In this document: in pieces, positions 22,088 through 32,872 of the stretch
Layout of the letters: every line of letters starts with the position of its first letter
Position numbering within the stretch: position 1 is the first letter of the stretch
Assembly: GCA_965240325.2 (NCBI GenBank)
Contig: OZ251245.1
Coordinates: 930,001-994,000 of the forward strand
Origin: Rebecca billardiae RCC1528
Taxonomy: Eukaryota > Haptophyta
DNA: 64,000 nt
Direction: 5' to 3'
The notes under the pieces: model-generated
What the model was told of the DNA's origin: nothing
Databases searched by the model: none
The model's input: only the letters and a program-made list of their open reading frames with translations
Made by a program: the position numbers and the translations under genes

Positions 22088-23000
22088 GCTGTGGCGGGCC
22101 GCTCGGGGTGTGCACGGCGTGGGCTCGTGCGGCCGCTGCCGCGCACGCCGAGCGATCCGGCGCGGGCTCGCCGCTCGCGGCTTGTCGATGGCCTCGCACG
22201 CCGCAGCGCGACGCGCGCCTTGCCTAGCTTCGCCTGTCTCGCGCCTTGGCCCTTGGCCGCCGTGCACGCGTGCACCGCCAAACCGCAAGCTCGGCATACC
22301 TCTCAGCCGAGCGTGCACGTGCCTTGCGCGACGCGACGCGGGCATTGCCGCCGAGCGATGTAGCCGTAGTGCGAGCCGCGCCGCGAAGCCTCGGCGCGGA
22401 TCCGGAGAGTGTCTTCAACGTCTCGGTCAGCTGTCGACAACAGCTGACGGCACCAACCACCAATGGACATCACGGTCCTCTGTTGAACGACTCTCAGGGC
22501 TATCGCGACGCTGCAACTCGTGAACACTAGTCGAGCGTTGTTGCCAAGAAGACGCACGCCACTATGTCATGCGTGCGGGCCTTGCGTGACGATGCGACAT
22601 GACGATCGCCCCGGCAAGAGAGTCAGTCGTCAAGCTTTCAGCACTGCTCAACGACACAGACGGTCCGCGCGCGTACGCGGCATCGTTTCATTGCTCTCGA
22701 TCCGCGCCGAGGCTTCACGGCGCGCGCTCGCACTACGGCTACATCGCCTGGCGGCAATGCCCGCGTCGCGTCGCGCAAGGCACGTGCACGCTCGGCTGAG
22801 AGGTATGCCTAGCTTGCGGTTTGGCGGCGCACACGTGCACGGCGGCCAAGGCGCGAGACAGGCGAAGCTAGGCAAGGCGCACGTCGCGCTGCGGCGCGCG
22901 AGGCCATCGACAAGCCGCGAGCCCGCGCCGGATCGTTCGGTGTGCGCGGCAGCGGCCACACGAGCCCACGCCGTGCACGCCCCGAGCGGCCCGCCACAGC
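22088..23000. repeat. Large inverted repeat, arms about 300-315 bp, spacer 296 bp
   Basis: The left arm 22088-22402 begins GCTGTGGCGGGCC and ends GCCTCGGCGCGGATC. The right arm 22699-23000 is its reverse complement, with scattered substitutions and small gaps (for example GCCTAGCTTCGCCTGTCTCG on the left against CGAGACAGGCGAAGCTAGGC on the right). The spacer is unrelated single-copy sequence. Mirror-image ORFs in the two arms are shadows of each other. Confidence 0.9.
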
Positions 23001-23493
23001 CCACCGCGGCCCCGCGGCCCGCGCGCCGGCTGCGCTCCAAAAAATCGGAGGTGAAGTTCCGGCGCCGGACGCCACTAGAGTCGGCGACCCTGACCACCCT
23101 TGGCCCTGGTCCCTCTCCTGTCGGTCGGTGCCCAGATCCGTCCATTACTGTACGCCTTCCCCAACCACACAGTTGGGCTCCACACTTTCCATACTACTAC
23201 ATCCTGTCGGCGCGCTGTTGCATCGGCTCCCAGTCGGCGTGTTCCGACGACGACGTTTTGTGGACGACGGTGGGGCGAGGACGACGGGCGCTGGCGCGCC
23301 GCGAGGCGGCCGCAGCCCTCATCCAGGCCTCGCAGGCGGACGGCTGAACGAATCTTCCGACGCGGCGCTACCATACGGCCATCGGCGACGGCTTCATGGG
23401 CGGTGACACTGACAGTTGGCGGGCGTCGATCTCGCCTGCCTGAGCAGTGTGCGTCTCTTATTCTTAGTAAACTGTACTACTCGCCGACCGACT
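23001..23493. other. Repeat-derived spacer
   Basis: About 23015-23077 is the inverted partner of 20566-20633. About 23390-23475 (CTTCATGGGCGGTGAC through GTCTCTTATTCTTAGTAAAC) is the inverted counterpart of about 32732-32815. No gene is evident. Confidence 0.6.
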
Positions 23494-24298
23494 CATGCAG
23501 ATGAAGGGCGACGCCGGCAAGGGCAAGGGCAAGGACAAGAACGCCGAGGGCACCAAACAAAGGTAATATTATGTAGTTGAGCTGACGCGGCCTGGGGCGC
23601 GCATCTCAGCAGATGGCGTCGTCGCCGGGGGGCCAGGGCCGGTGCCGCAGCAGGCGGAACGGTGGCGCGGCAGCTACGAGGTAGCAGTGCGCGGACGCGC
23701 GGCTGCTGCGAGGCAGCAGTGCGCGGACAGCGCGCGCGCGCGCGGCGCGCGCGCAGCGGCTGGAGCAAGTCGGGGGCGAGCACGCGTGAGACGCGGGGCG
23801 ACGCACCGACACCGAGCGCACGCATTCATTGCGGAACGGCGCGCGTGCGGGCGGCACGGCCCGGCGCGGCGCGGTCAGCGTGACGCGAGGCGTCGTCACT
23901 GCTGGTACGCTGCTTTGGTCCGATGGACGACACCGGGTGCGCAGGCACCGGACATTGGGCAAGCAGGTACAAATAACTTGAGCGACGAACGGGCGGACGG
24001 TGCGGACGCTGATTGGATGATCAGCGGCCGCCGATCTGGGTAAGTCTGCGCTGGGGTGATACTACCGCCCCGAATACGAAGAACGATCGGCGAGATCGGC
24101 GAGCGGCTCGATCAGCGGCTTCAGGCCAAGCAAGACGCGGGCCGGGTCACAGCATCACCTAAGAGCGAAGTTGCATCGGAGGCAATGTGATTGTGAGCCC
24201 GTGGAGGCGACGTCCGTCCTGTCGCGCGCGGTGAGCTTTTAGCAGGGCTCGGTAGCGCTCGGAGCTCGCGGTAATCCCAAGCTAGATATTATATATAT
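23494..24298. other. No gene established; one exon-like string
   Basis: An ATG at 23494 opens a 23-codon Lys/Gly-rich string (MKGDAGKGKGKDKNAEGTK) that meets a GGTAATAT donor-like sequence at about 23561. I could not find a convincing downstream exon, so I do not call a gene. Confidence 0.3.
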
Positions 24299-25510
<1,212 letters not shown>

Positions 25511-25960
25511 ACGCTCACTGGCACCCACGTCTCCTCCGCCGCGCTGCTCGCCTCCCGCCGGAGTCCACGTCGTCTGACCGACGCCCGTCGGCACGTGACG
25601 TTCACGTTGCCCACGTCGCGCTCTCAGTGGGAGCGCGACGAGCACGCGCTGCCCGCACCCTTCGATGCTTTCCTCTTCGCATCGGGCGCGCTTGTGCTGT
25701 GGAGCCTGCGCGTGCAGGAGGAGGAGCTCTTTCTCAATCAACGTCGTGCGCGCCCGCCTTCATTCACGCTGCGCCGCGCGGAGGGGGAGAGCGCGCGCGG
25801 CTGGGCGCCGCTCGGCCGGCTGCTGGGCTCGCGCAAGTCGGAAGTTCCGGCGCTCGACCTGACGCTCCCCAGCGAGGAGGCCGAACAGATGGATGTCCCA
25901 GCTGCGGCTCACTGTGAGAGCAGCTTGTGGGAGCGGGCTCCTGCACGGCACGGTTTGTAA
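25511..25960 (+). pseudogene. Possible fragment of a DUF155/RMD1-like protein
   Basis: The frame contains FDAFLFASGALVLWSLR followed by acidic residues (QEEELFL). This resembles the strand-rich core of the DUF155 (RMD1/RMND1) family, in which a hydrophobic segment with a conserved Gly and Trp precedes a Glu-rich helix. The family's downstream helical domain and C-terminal membrane segment are not visible, and no start codon is convincing. This could be one exon of a gene or a relic. The similarity is from memory and weak. Confidence 0.25.
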
Positions 25961-28924
25961 ACAAGGTTGTCGACGCCCAGGGTGGGCTGGCTGCGGTGAA
26001 GCTCAGGGCGTCCACCGACACCAGCGCAGCCAGGCGTGAGGCCCGCCTTCTCAGGAAGCACAGGTACGCGTCCAAGGCGTTGCCTGGATGCAGCATGCAG
26101 CTCACGAGTGCGGCCTCGTCGCCCGCCGCACGGTGCGCCGTTCTACGCGGCCATGAACTCGTACGGAGGCACTCGCGGCGTACGCGGGTAGTGGGGAGGG
26201 CAAGCACAGACTATGGAATTGTCATGTCTTATCACTCTGGCATCGAATCCAAGGTCAGCCCGGGCAGCACGCTCGCGGCAGTGCACGCCGCTGGGTTCAC
26301 CAAATCGGCCGAGGCCCGTGCAGACTCGTGACGATGCCGAGTTGGCGAGTTATTGCAGCGCCGGTGCGCACGGCGCCCCGCGTCAAAGGCCCGCGACGAC
26401 TCTTGGGAGCTTGGCACTAGACGGACGACAGCGCGGTGGGCGTCGTCGTCACTCTGCTGCCCGCCAGTCACTCAATATACAGATGACGATCATCATCAGA
26501 GCATGCAGTCACCGCGTGTCGAACTATCGCGATTGGCGAGTGCCGCCGCCGGACCAGACTCATGTCCCATCACGGGACACGGTGCCATCACGTCTGACGG
26601 ATACTCGGATCTAGCAATAGCGCCAGCAATTCATCTATACGACTTCTAGCGCCGGTCCGACCGGCGGCGGAGACGTTCCGCCGGCGGCGACAGAAGTGGT
26701 GACGCCGCCCGCACTGATGGCGCAGCGCCCGGATCTGACACTGACTTCTGAGTCGGACTCGGATCGGGATGAGGAATTCAGGAAGTAGGTGAACAACGAC
26801 GAGTATAATAATAACGGGCTAACATGCGCGCGCGGCGGCCCGACGTCGGATGAGTCGTCGGAACGAATAATAGGCGGAATAACGTCCTGGAATCGGCACG
26901 ACTCGGCGGCGCGCCACGGCCCGCCGGTACTACTACACGGTCCGATAGTTATACCGCCGTTATTATAGCAGTACGTACGCGGCCGTAATCCCGTATAGTC
27001 GACGACCGGTAGTCGTCGTCGCCGAGCGATCATTCGCGGCGAATCAACACGCGCGGCTCACCGCCCGGCAAAACAAGCGTTGCACTCCACGCTGTGATCC
27101 TCTGGCCCGGTCTTGAGGACGTCGCCGCATAACTCCATCAGCTCAAATGCGACCTGCGGGAGGTGAAAACGGCACATGCCGCGGACGCCAGGCCCTAACG
27201 ACATGATGAGCTTGCCCGCCGCGGACCGGCCCGCCACCACCCTTTTGATGTGCATCCGGCCGATCGACTGCGCAGCGAGTCTGGCCACGCAGAGGCAGCG
27301 TCGTGAAAGGCGTCGCCATCGTCTTCATCCATGTCACCGTCACCGTCGCAAGAGCCGTGGTGAGCGCCTATAGGAAGGCCGGCGACCCCAACCTGCGGCG
27401 CGACGCAAGCCCGGGGCCTGCCGTGTACAGACCAGTGGCCGGGCCCGCATCACAGAGCTGCAGTGTTGGTCGGCTGGAGTTGAATACGATGCCTGGTCTT
27501 TCAGCCCATCTTCCAATCCCCAATCCCACTTGAGTTGCGACCATCGCCAGCCCAAGGGCCGTAAGGGCACCCAACTCCCAGTGCGGAGGTTGGGGCGCCT
27601 CTGTTGTGCTCGCCTCCGTGAGTGCCCGCGGTGAGTGGCCCGTCGCCGAAGACGCGGGAGGCGAGGGTGCGGGCATGACGGGGCGCCGCGGCGGGCGGCG
27701 CGCGGCGGGCGGCGCGCGGCGGGCGAGGCGGACAGTGCTGATGGCGAGGCGGAGGTGGAGGCGGAGGTGGGGGCGAGCCGAGCGCAGCTCGGCTGAGGCC
27801 ACCGGACGCGCGACGAGTCGAGCAGCCGACCGCCGGGAACGGAAGTGAGTCAGGCGGACATGGAGGCTGCCCGTAGGGGCCTGCAAGCCAAAGTGCGGGC
27901 GGGCGCCCACGCTTGCCCCTGCGTGCCCGGTGCAAGCAGCCCGAGCGCTCCGTTTGCTGCTGGCGCGCACGGCACGAGTGAGCTCGCGCGCCGCGTTGGC
28001 AACTGCCGATTGCACGGGCCGAGAGGCGAAAGAGGCGAGCCTGGCGGACTCACGCGCGTGTCAGGAGAGCCTTGACCCGCGCCGCTCAGCGGCGAGCCGT
28101 CCGGGTTCGGCATCGCCGCCAGTCATCCAGGCAGAGCGCTCGACGTCGCGCCCTCGCGCAGCGTTTGAAGCACGCCGGCCGGACGCGAGTCGCGAGGCCA
28201 CGAGACAGACAGAGGCACCTCAACCTCCGAGCTGGCCGCACTGGGAGTTGGGTGCCCTTACGGCCCTTGGCCAGCCGCCGTCTTCGCCATCAGCGTCGGC
28301 GGCTAGCTGCCTTGAACCTCACGGAGCCAGCGAGCCAGCGGCTCCCCTCGCTTTGACGCACTCGAGTCTCGACCCGAAGCCCTTCCGCTCGCAAGCGATC
28401 TCGTCCAGGCCTCGTGGAGGTGGAGAAGGACACAAAAAAGGAGCGAAGATTGCTGAGATGCTAAGGAGATTGCGGCCAAGCCATCATGCCTTCCGGGACG
28501 ACCATTGGCTCGTTTTCTTCCTGATTCCAGTCTTTCGCCTGATGGTATTGAGATAATATGTCTCACTTTGGCGACCGCTCATTTTTCGATCCCCCCCCAA
28601 CCGACCAATGGGAAGGCGGAGCCGCGACTCGCTCTGAAAATGCGTGAATTGTTTCGCGGTCTGGCGGACCGGCCCGTGGAAAAACGCAGCGAGCGCGCTT
28701 CGATCCGGGTGTATCAGGCAGCTTCTCGGCTGCACTCAAGTAGGCTTCTCGCCGGCGCCCGCATCGTCGCTTATTGCCCCGGTGAGGCGGTCATCGCTCA
28801 GGAATACATGTACTATGTAGACTCGTCAGCCCGGCGCCGGCCGGCCGGAGTTGCCGGCGCCCGAGGCCGACACCCGGGCCGACGCGGCCCGCGGGCCCGC
28901 TGGCCTGTGCAGCAGCCCTGCAGG
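25961..28924. other. No gene recognised; weak inverted repeat at 27.55-28.28 kb
   Basis: About 27550-27605 (GGGCCGTAAGGGCACCCAAC and flanks) is the reverse complement of about 28209-28275, arms of about 60 bp with 600 bp between them. Open frames on the two strands there share the peptide WELGALTALG for that reason. A minus-strand frame at 27058-27288 has a protein-like look but no recognisable motif. Confidence 0.4.
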
Positions 28925-29784
28925 TTACAGGAATGGGCCCTGGACATGACGCGTCGGCAGAGTGGTCGCGCAGCTTGATGCACGACGCTGCGAGTCGGGC
29001 TCGGCGTCAGAGAGCATCGGCCGGCGCAGCGCCTCCAGCTCCGATGCCGAACCCTCCGCGCCAGGCCCGCCGCCGGCCGCTCGAGCACAGCCGGCGGCAT
29101 CCCCGGCCCTCGCACGCAGACGGCGCAGGCCGAGCCAGCCTCGCCCGCTCTCAGACTGAGCGCCCGGCTGCGGGGCCCAGGGCTGCTGCTGCCGCGCGCG
29201 CGCATGCGCGACGAGCACGACGGCCCCGAGTAGCGCTCCGAGCGCGTAGATGCCGCGCAGGGGGACGTGCGCGCCCGGACCGCCAGCTGCGCCGCCCCGA
29301 GACGCGCCGACCGAGGCCGCGAGCAGAGGCATGGCGCCCTGCTTGCCGCCTGCGCGCGCGCCCTGCTGCTGCGCCGCCGCCTGACGCCCGCCCTGGCCGC
29401 CCTGCTGGCTGCCGTGGGCTTGCGCCGGCTGCTCGCGCCTGGCTTGGCCCTGGCCCTGCTGCCCGCCTTGGCTGGACGCGCCAGGGCTCTGCGTGTGCGG
29501 GTGAGGCGGGATGTACACGCCCTTCGGGACGTACTTGGTCCAGGGCGCGGGCGGCGACGGCGGCGGCAATGGCGGCGGCGGCACGGGAGGCGGCGGCGGT
29601 GGGCGGGAGGGCGGTGGGTGGGGCGGGGACGGCGGTGGGGAGGGCGAGGGCGGTGGAGAGGACGGTGGCGAAGGTGGGGGCGAGCTCGGCGGCGGCGGCG
29701 GGCTCGGCGACGGCGGCGGTGGCGATGGCGGCGGCGGGCTCGGCGGCGGCGGTGGGCTCGGCGACGGCGGTGGTGGCGATGGCG

Positions 29785-29817
<33 letters not shown>

Positions 29818-30025
29818 ACGGCGGTGGTGGCAATGGCGGCGGCGAGAATGGCGGCGGCGCGGGAGACGGCGGCGGCGATGGAGGTGGCGGCGGCGATGGG
29901 GGATTGGGCGGCGGTGATATCGAGTTGGGCACCCACTTCCGCCAGGGCCACTTAACAGGGTCCGCCGCCGAGCAATGCGCAGCGAGCCCCACCAGCACAG
30001 CTATCGCGAGCGCGCGAGGCGACAT
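28925..30025 (-). CDS. Ser-Pro-rich single-pass surface protein
   Basis: The frame is open further upstream, but the ATG at 30025 gives a classical secretory signal (MSPRALAIAVLVGLAAHCSA), so I start there; 366 residues. Residues about 38-160 are an extensin/pherophorin-like SPPPP tract, a typical site of hydroxyproline O-glycosylation in algae. Matching KWVP and KYVP motifs stand just before and just after the tract. A Gln/Gly/Ala-rich linker follows. A membrane segment at about 258-276 (YALGALLGAVVLVA) then leads to a roughly 90-residue basic-acidic tail with no domain. The likely location is the plasma membrane, with the Pro-rich rod outside. No pherophorin or lectin domain is seen. The 3-prime end of the JmjC gene lies 160 bp upstream on the same strand. 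Confidence 0.7.
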
Positions 30026-30185
30026 GGGCGCTGCCGACGCGAATCGGCAATCGCCGTCGTCGACGGCAGCTCGAACGGCAGCGCTTCGTCCGGCCCAGCC
30101 AGCTCGTTCCCAGCCTGAGAATCGACGCATGCATTTCGGCCTGCGAAACGGGCGAGGCGCCCGCCGCGCTGCGCCGGCGGGTTCG

Positions 30186-31334
30186 TCACAGGTGCCCGCC
30201 GCGGGCGGCACGGCGTGCGCGCAGGTGCATCAACGCCGCGTCGAGCACCGGCTGCGCGCACAGCGCGTCGACCACGTCGCGCACGTCAAGATCGCCCTCC
30301 GCCGACACCTCGTCGGGCTCGCGGCCTTCGCGCCGCCGCTCCTCCGCCAGCGCGCCGCCGAGTGCCGCGAGGCTCTCGGCCGCGGGCCACGCGCGCTCGC
30401 GCGGGTTGAGCCACGCGGGCTCGGCTGCGGCCGCGACGCCGCCGGCGTCGTCCTCGGCGCCACGCCCTGCGGATAGCAGCGCCGTCGCGAGCATCCGCGC
30501 GAGCGCCTCGCGACACCTGTCGCGCGCGTCGTCCGCGAGTGCCACCCAGAGGTTCGCCGAGATTGCGATCTCGCTCGTCGTAACCACGGAGTGCCACCAG
30601 TGCTTCGGGCAGACGAGCAGCTCGCCGGGCTCAAGGTCGACGCGGAGCGCGCCGGGCACGAGCCCCAGCTCGCGCTGCGCGCCCGCGCGCCCGCCCAGCG
30701 CGCGCGAGAAGACGCTCGACTCCTCGTATGGCACGCGCGTCGGCTCGAGCGCGCGCGCGGCCGACGGCGGCAGCAGCGTCCACCGCTTCGTGCCGTAGAG
30801 CTGCGCGACGCAGTTGGCGCCGTACGTGTCGTAGTGGCAGGGCGTGTGCGCGCCGCGCCCGCTGAACCAGAGCGTGCTCGCCTCGCCGCTCGCACGCGCG
30901 CCGCCCAGCGGGCCGAGCGTCTCCCAGCGCACCGCGCCCGCCGCCCTCCTCAGCTCCTCGCCCTCTGAGAAGGTCTCGACGAAGCGGTGGTACGAGACGT
31001 AGCCGGTGCAGTCGGGCGGCAGCTGGGCGAGCTCGGCGGCGAGGGCCTCCCAGCCCTCGTCGCGCACGAGCCACGCGGCGAACGCGCCGAGCGCCACCTC
31101 GAGCTCGATGCCCTCGCCCTCGATCTCGTCGCACTCGGCGGCGCCGGCCGAGTGAAAGCGCGCGCGCACGCGCGTCTCGCCGAACTCGGCGGCGAGCGTG
31201 CGAGGCGTCCAGCGAGACGCTGGCCAGCTCGCCAGCGCCCCGGTCACGACGAGTGGCCGCGTGGTCAGGGCGAGGTCACCAGCGGTGGCCTTGGCTTGGT
31301 CCCAGCGCACGCGCTCGACTTCCGCCGCCGCCAT
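30186..31334 (-). CDS. JmjC-domain oxygenase, HSPBAP1-like
   Basis: 382 residues from an ATG at 31334. The protein is a cupin/JmjC 2-oxoglutarate- and Fe(II)-dependent oxygenase of the HSPBAP1/KDM8-related group. The iron ligands read HYD at residues 167-169 and His248 in CPKHWWHSVVT. Family landmarks include HTPCHYDTYGANCVAQLYG, RWTLLPP and PTRVPYEESSVF, which closely follow animal HSPBAP1. Length and domain cover are complete, with an N-terminal segment (PLVVTGALASWP) typical of the family. The substrate is unknown; proteins or tRNA are targets of relatives. Single exon. Confidence 0.88.
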   Translation of the reverse strand: MAAAEVERVRWDQAKATAGDLALTTRPLVVTGALASWPASRWTPRTLAAEFGETRVRARFHSAGAAECDEIEGEGIELEVALGAFAAWLVRDEGWEALAAELAQLPPDCTGYVSYHRFVETFSEGEELRRAAGAVRWETLGPLGGARASGEASTLWFSGRGAHTPCHYDTYGANCVAQLYGTKRWTLLPPSAARALEPTRVPYEESSVFSRALGGRAGAQRELGLVPGALRVDLEPGELLVCPKHWWHSVVTTSEIAISANLWVALADDARDRCREALARMLATALLSAGRGAEDDAGGVAAAAEPAWLNPRERAWPAAESLAALGGALAEERRREGREPDEVSAEGDLDVRDVVDALCAQPVLDAALMHLRARRAARGGHL

Positions 31335-31377
31335 GGCCCTTCTGTGATGTCCGCTGACCGCTCGCGATACAGTTTAC

Positions 31378-31583
31378 TAATTCTATGATTTAAAAAGACA
31401 CAGGCACGAGGGCGCAGCTCTCCTGATTCGTCTGTCGAAGTAATGATTGGAGACAGAGGGTGTGAGCGCGTTGGCCGCCGGGTGAGGACCTAGTCGTCGC
31501 CGATGCCGGATCACACGGAGGCAGTAGGTGCCCAGGGATGCCGCTGAAGTATTTGCAGTCGTCGCCAGCCCTTGGTCATCATG
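31378..31583 (-). pseudogene. Duplicated fragment of the 20.7-kb pseudogene, part 1
   Basis: Matches about 20660-20870 closely, beginning TTCTATGATTTAAA and running to the mobile-element junction at 31584. Single-base gaps differ between the copies (for example GGTGTTGAGCG against GGTGTGAGCG), so neither is intact. Together with 32093-32165 it forms one fragment split by the 505-bp transposon. Confidence 0.85.
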
Positions 31584-32092
31584 TACAGGCAATCGCGGGC
31601 AATAAGGAGCTGTCACGTTAAGAAACTGGGGCTTGCTATCTGCGGATCTGGCCTAGAAACTGAGGCTAGCGATTGGCTGGTTCGCTATACGCATAGTCAC
31701 ACTAAGAACCGGGACTACGTCGTCCCGGCTGACGAGTGGTCCGCCGCCGGGGCGAGGCGCAGTCGGCCCGTCGGGGACGCGGCGCGCGGCCCGACTACGA
31801 GTACAGGCCAAGTCCCGACTTCTCCTGATGACTCACTCCTGGCCAGTGCACCGCAGCATCCATGCAACATCATGCCAGATTTGCTCCAAAAAGGCCCAAA
31901 ATTTTCGTCGGCCTCGCCGGCCGGGCCTAAAAACTCAGCGGGGGGCTCTGCCCCCCTGCGCCCCCCGCGCCTGCGCGGCGGGCGGACCTAGCTAAGAAAC
32001 TGAGACTCCGTAGGCGCTCGGGCTACCGAACGGCTAAGAAACCGAGGCTAGCCGTGAGATCTCTGACTTCTTATTGCCCGCGATTGCCTGTA
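31584..32092 (+). mobile_element. TA-flanked non-autonomous transposon, copy 1 (505 bp)
   Basis: The element spans 31586-32090, flanked by TA on both sides. Terminal inverted repeats begin CAGGCAATCGCGGGCAATAA and close with the reverse complement. Subterminal copies of AAGAAACTGAG/GGCT motifs lie in both halves. A 139-codon frame crosses it, but no transposase motif is present. It interrupts a pseudogene fragment whose two halves are continuous at 20.66-20.94 kb. Size, ends and TA duplication suggest a Tc1/mariner-type MITE, or another TA-specific superfamily. Confidence 0.92.
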
Positions 32093-32169
32093 CGCGTCGA
32101 CGTTCCGCAAGGCCGTGTTCGAGTTGCGGATGCAGTGGTGCAGATAGTGGATGGGGTCGCCCTGGACTG
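32093..32169 (-). pseudogene. Duplicated fragment of the 20.7-kb pseudogene, part 2
   Basis: CGCGTCGACGTTCCG through GGGGTCGCCCTGG continues the fragment after the transposon and stops matching 20.94 kb at about 32165, a few bases before a 24-bp inverted-repeat end begins. In this copy NSNTALRNVDAY is in frame, while the 20.9-kb copy has a shift there. Confidence 0.8.
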
Positions 32170-32773
32170 TGCCTGAGCTGTGTGCGTCTCTTAACGTGCA
32201 CACTTGGTTAAGGCGTGATTGACGCCATCCACACTGCACAAAGACACCGCCACAAAACAGACCGGCGCAGGCAGGTGAGGGGCGCGTTGCCGCACCTCAT
32301 CGAGGCGGCCATCGCAGCAAGCGGCCGCCCCGCGCTCGGAGGCACGCGCTCGAGAGCGCGCTCTGACACCACACGGGGAGGGTGCTGCACCTGGATGTTG
32401 TATCCCAGCCACCTCGAGAGTGCAGCCACGCCAAACACCTGCCTGCGCTGTGAGCGACGCCGCGTCGACTGATCGAGCCCCAGCCGAAGGGAAGAACTGG
32501 AAGATGAAGGGTGGGCAGGTCCAGATGCCCGGCGTAAACTGCGCGCTGCTCGCCCGCGGAGGCACACCAGGGGCGAAAGGGAGGGGGTGCTGGGCGGGGG
32601 TGCTGGCAGATTCAGCAGCCCGCCAGCGACCGCCACCCATGGGCCAGTCCACCCATGCGCTTTCATCGCGCGCGACACCAGCTGCGTTTATAGCTGTGTC
32701 GCCCCTGCTAATAGGAATACATTCAATATACAATACAGTTTACTAAGAATAAGAGACGCACACAGCTCAGGCA
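32170..32773. mobile_element. Candidate second element with 24-bp terminal inverted repeats
   Basis: The left end at 32170 reads TGCCTGAGCTGTGTGCGTCT and continues four more bases. The right end at 32750-32773 is its exact reverse complement. The match stops immediately outside. The interior (about 556 bp) holds a minus-strand frame without recognisable domains and a 69-bp block identical to 61906-61974. The right end is also shared, inverted, with 23.40-23.47 kb. I see no clear target duplication, so the mobile nature is inference. Confidence 0.5.
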
Positions 32774-32872
32774 GGCGAGATTGACGCCCGCCAACTGTCA
32801 CCGCCCATGAAGCCGTACAAGTAAAACCCCCGTCGGACTGGCGCGGGCCGCGCCCGGGTCAAACCGGGGCCG

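Noticed and set aside
23494-23562. Short exon-like Lys/Gly-rich string ending at a GT donor
   Set aside because: No downstream exon could be joined with protein support. Too short to call.
27368-28015. 215-codon minus frame and 208-codon plus frame sharing WELGALTALG
   Set aside because: The shared peptide comes from a short inverted repeat. The rest is low-complexity and unconserved in style.
31572-31991. 139-codon frame inside the transposon as a transposase or accessory protein
   Set aside because: It starts at or outside the terminal repeat, has no DDE-type or other recognisable motif, and is disrupted in copy 2. Probably fortuitous.
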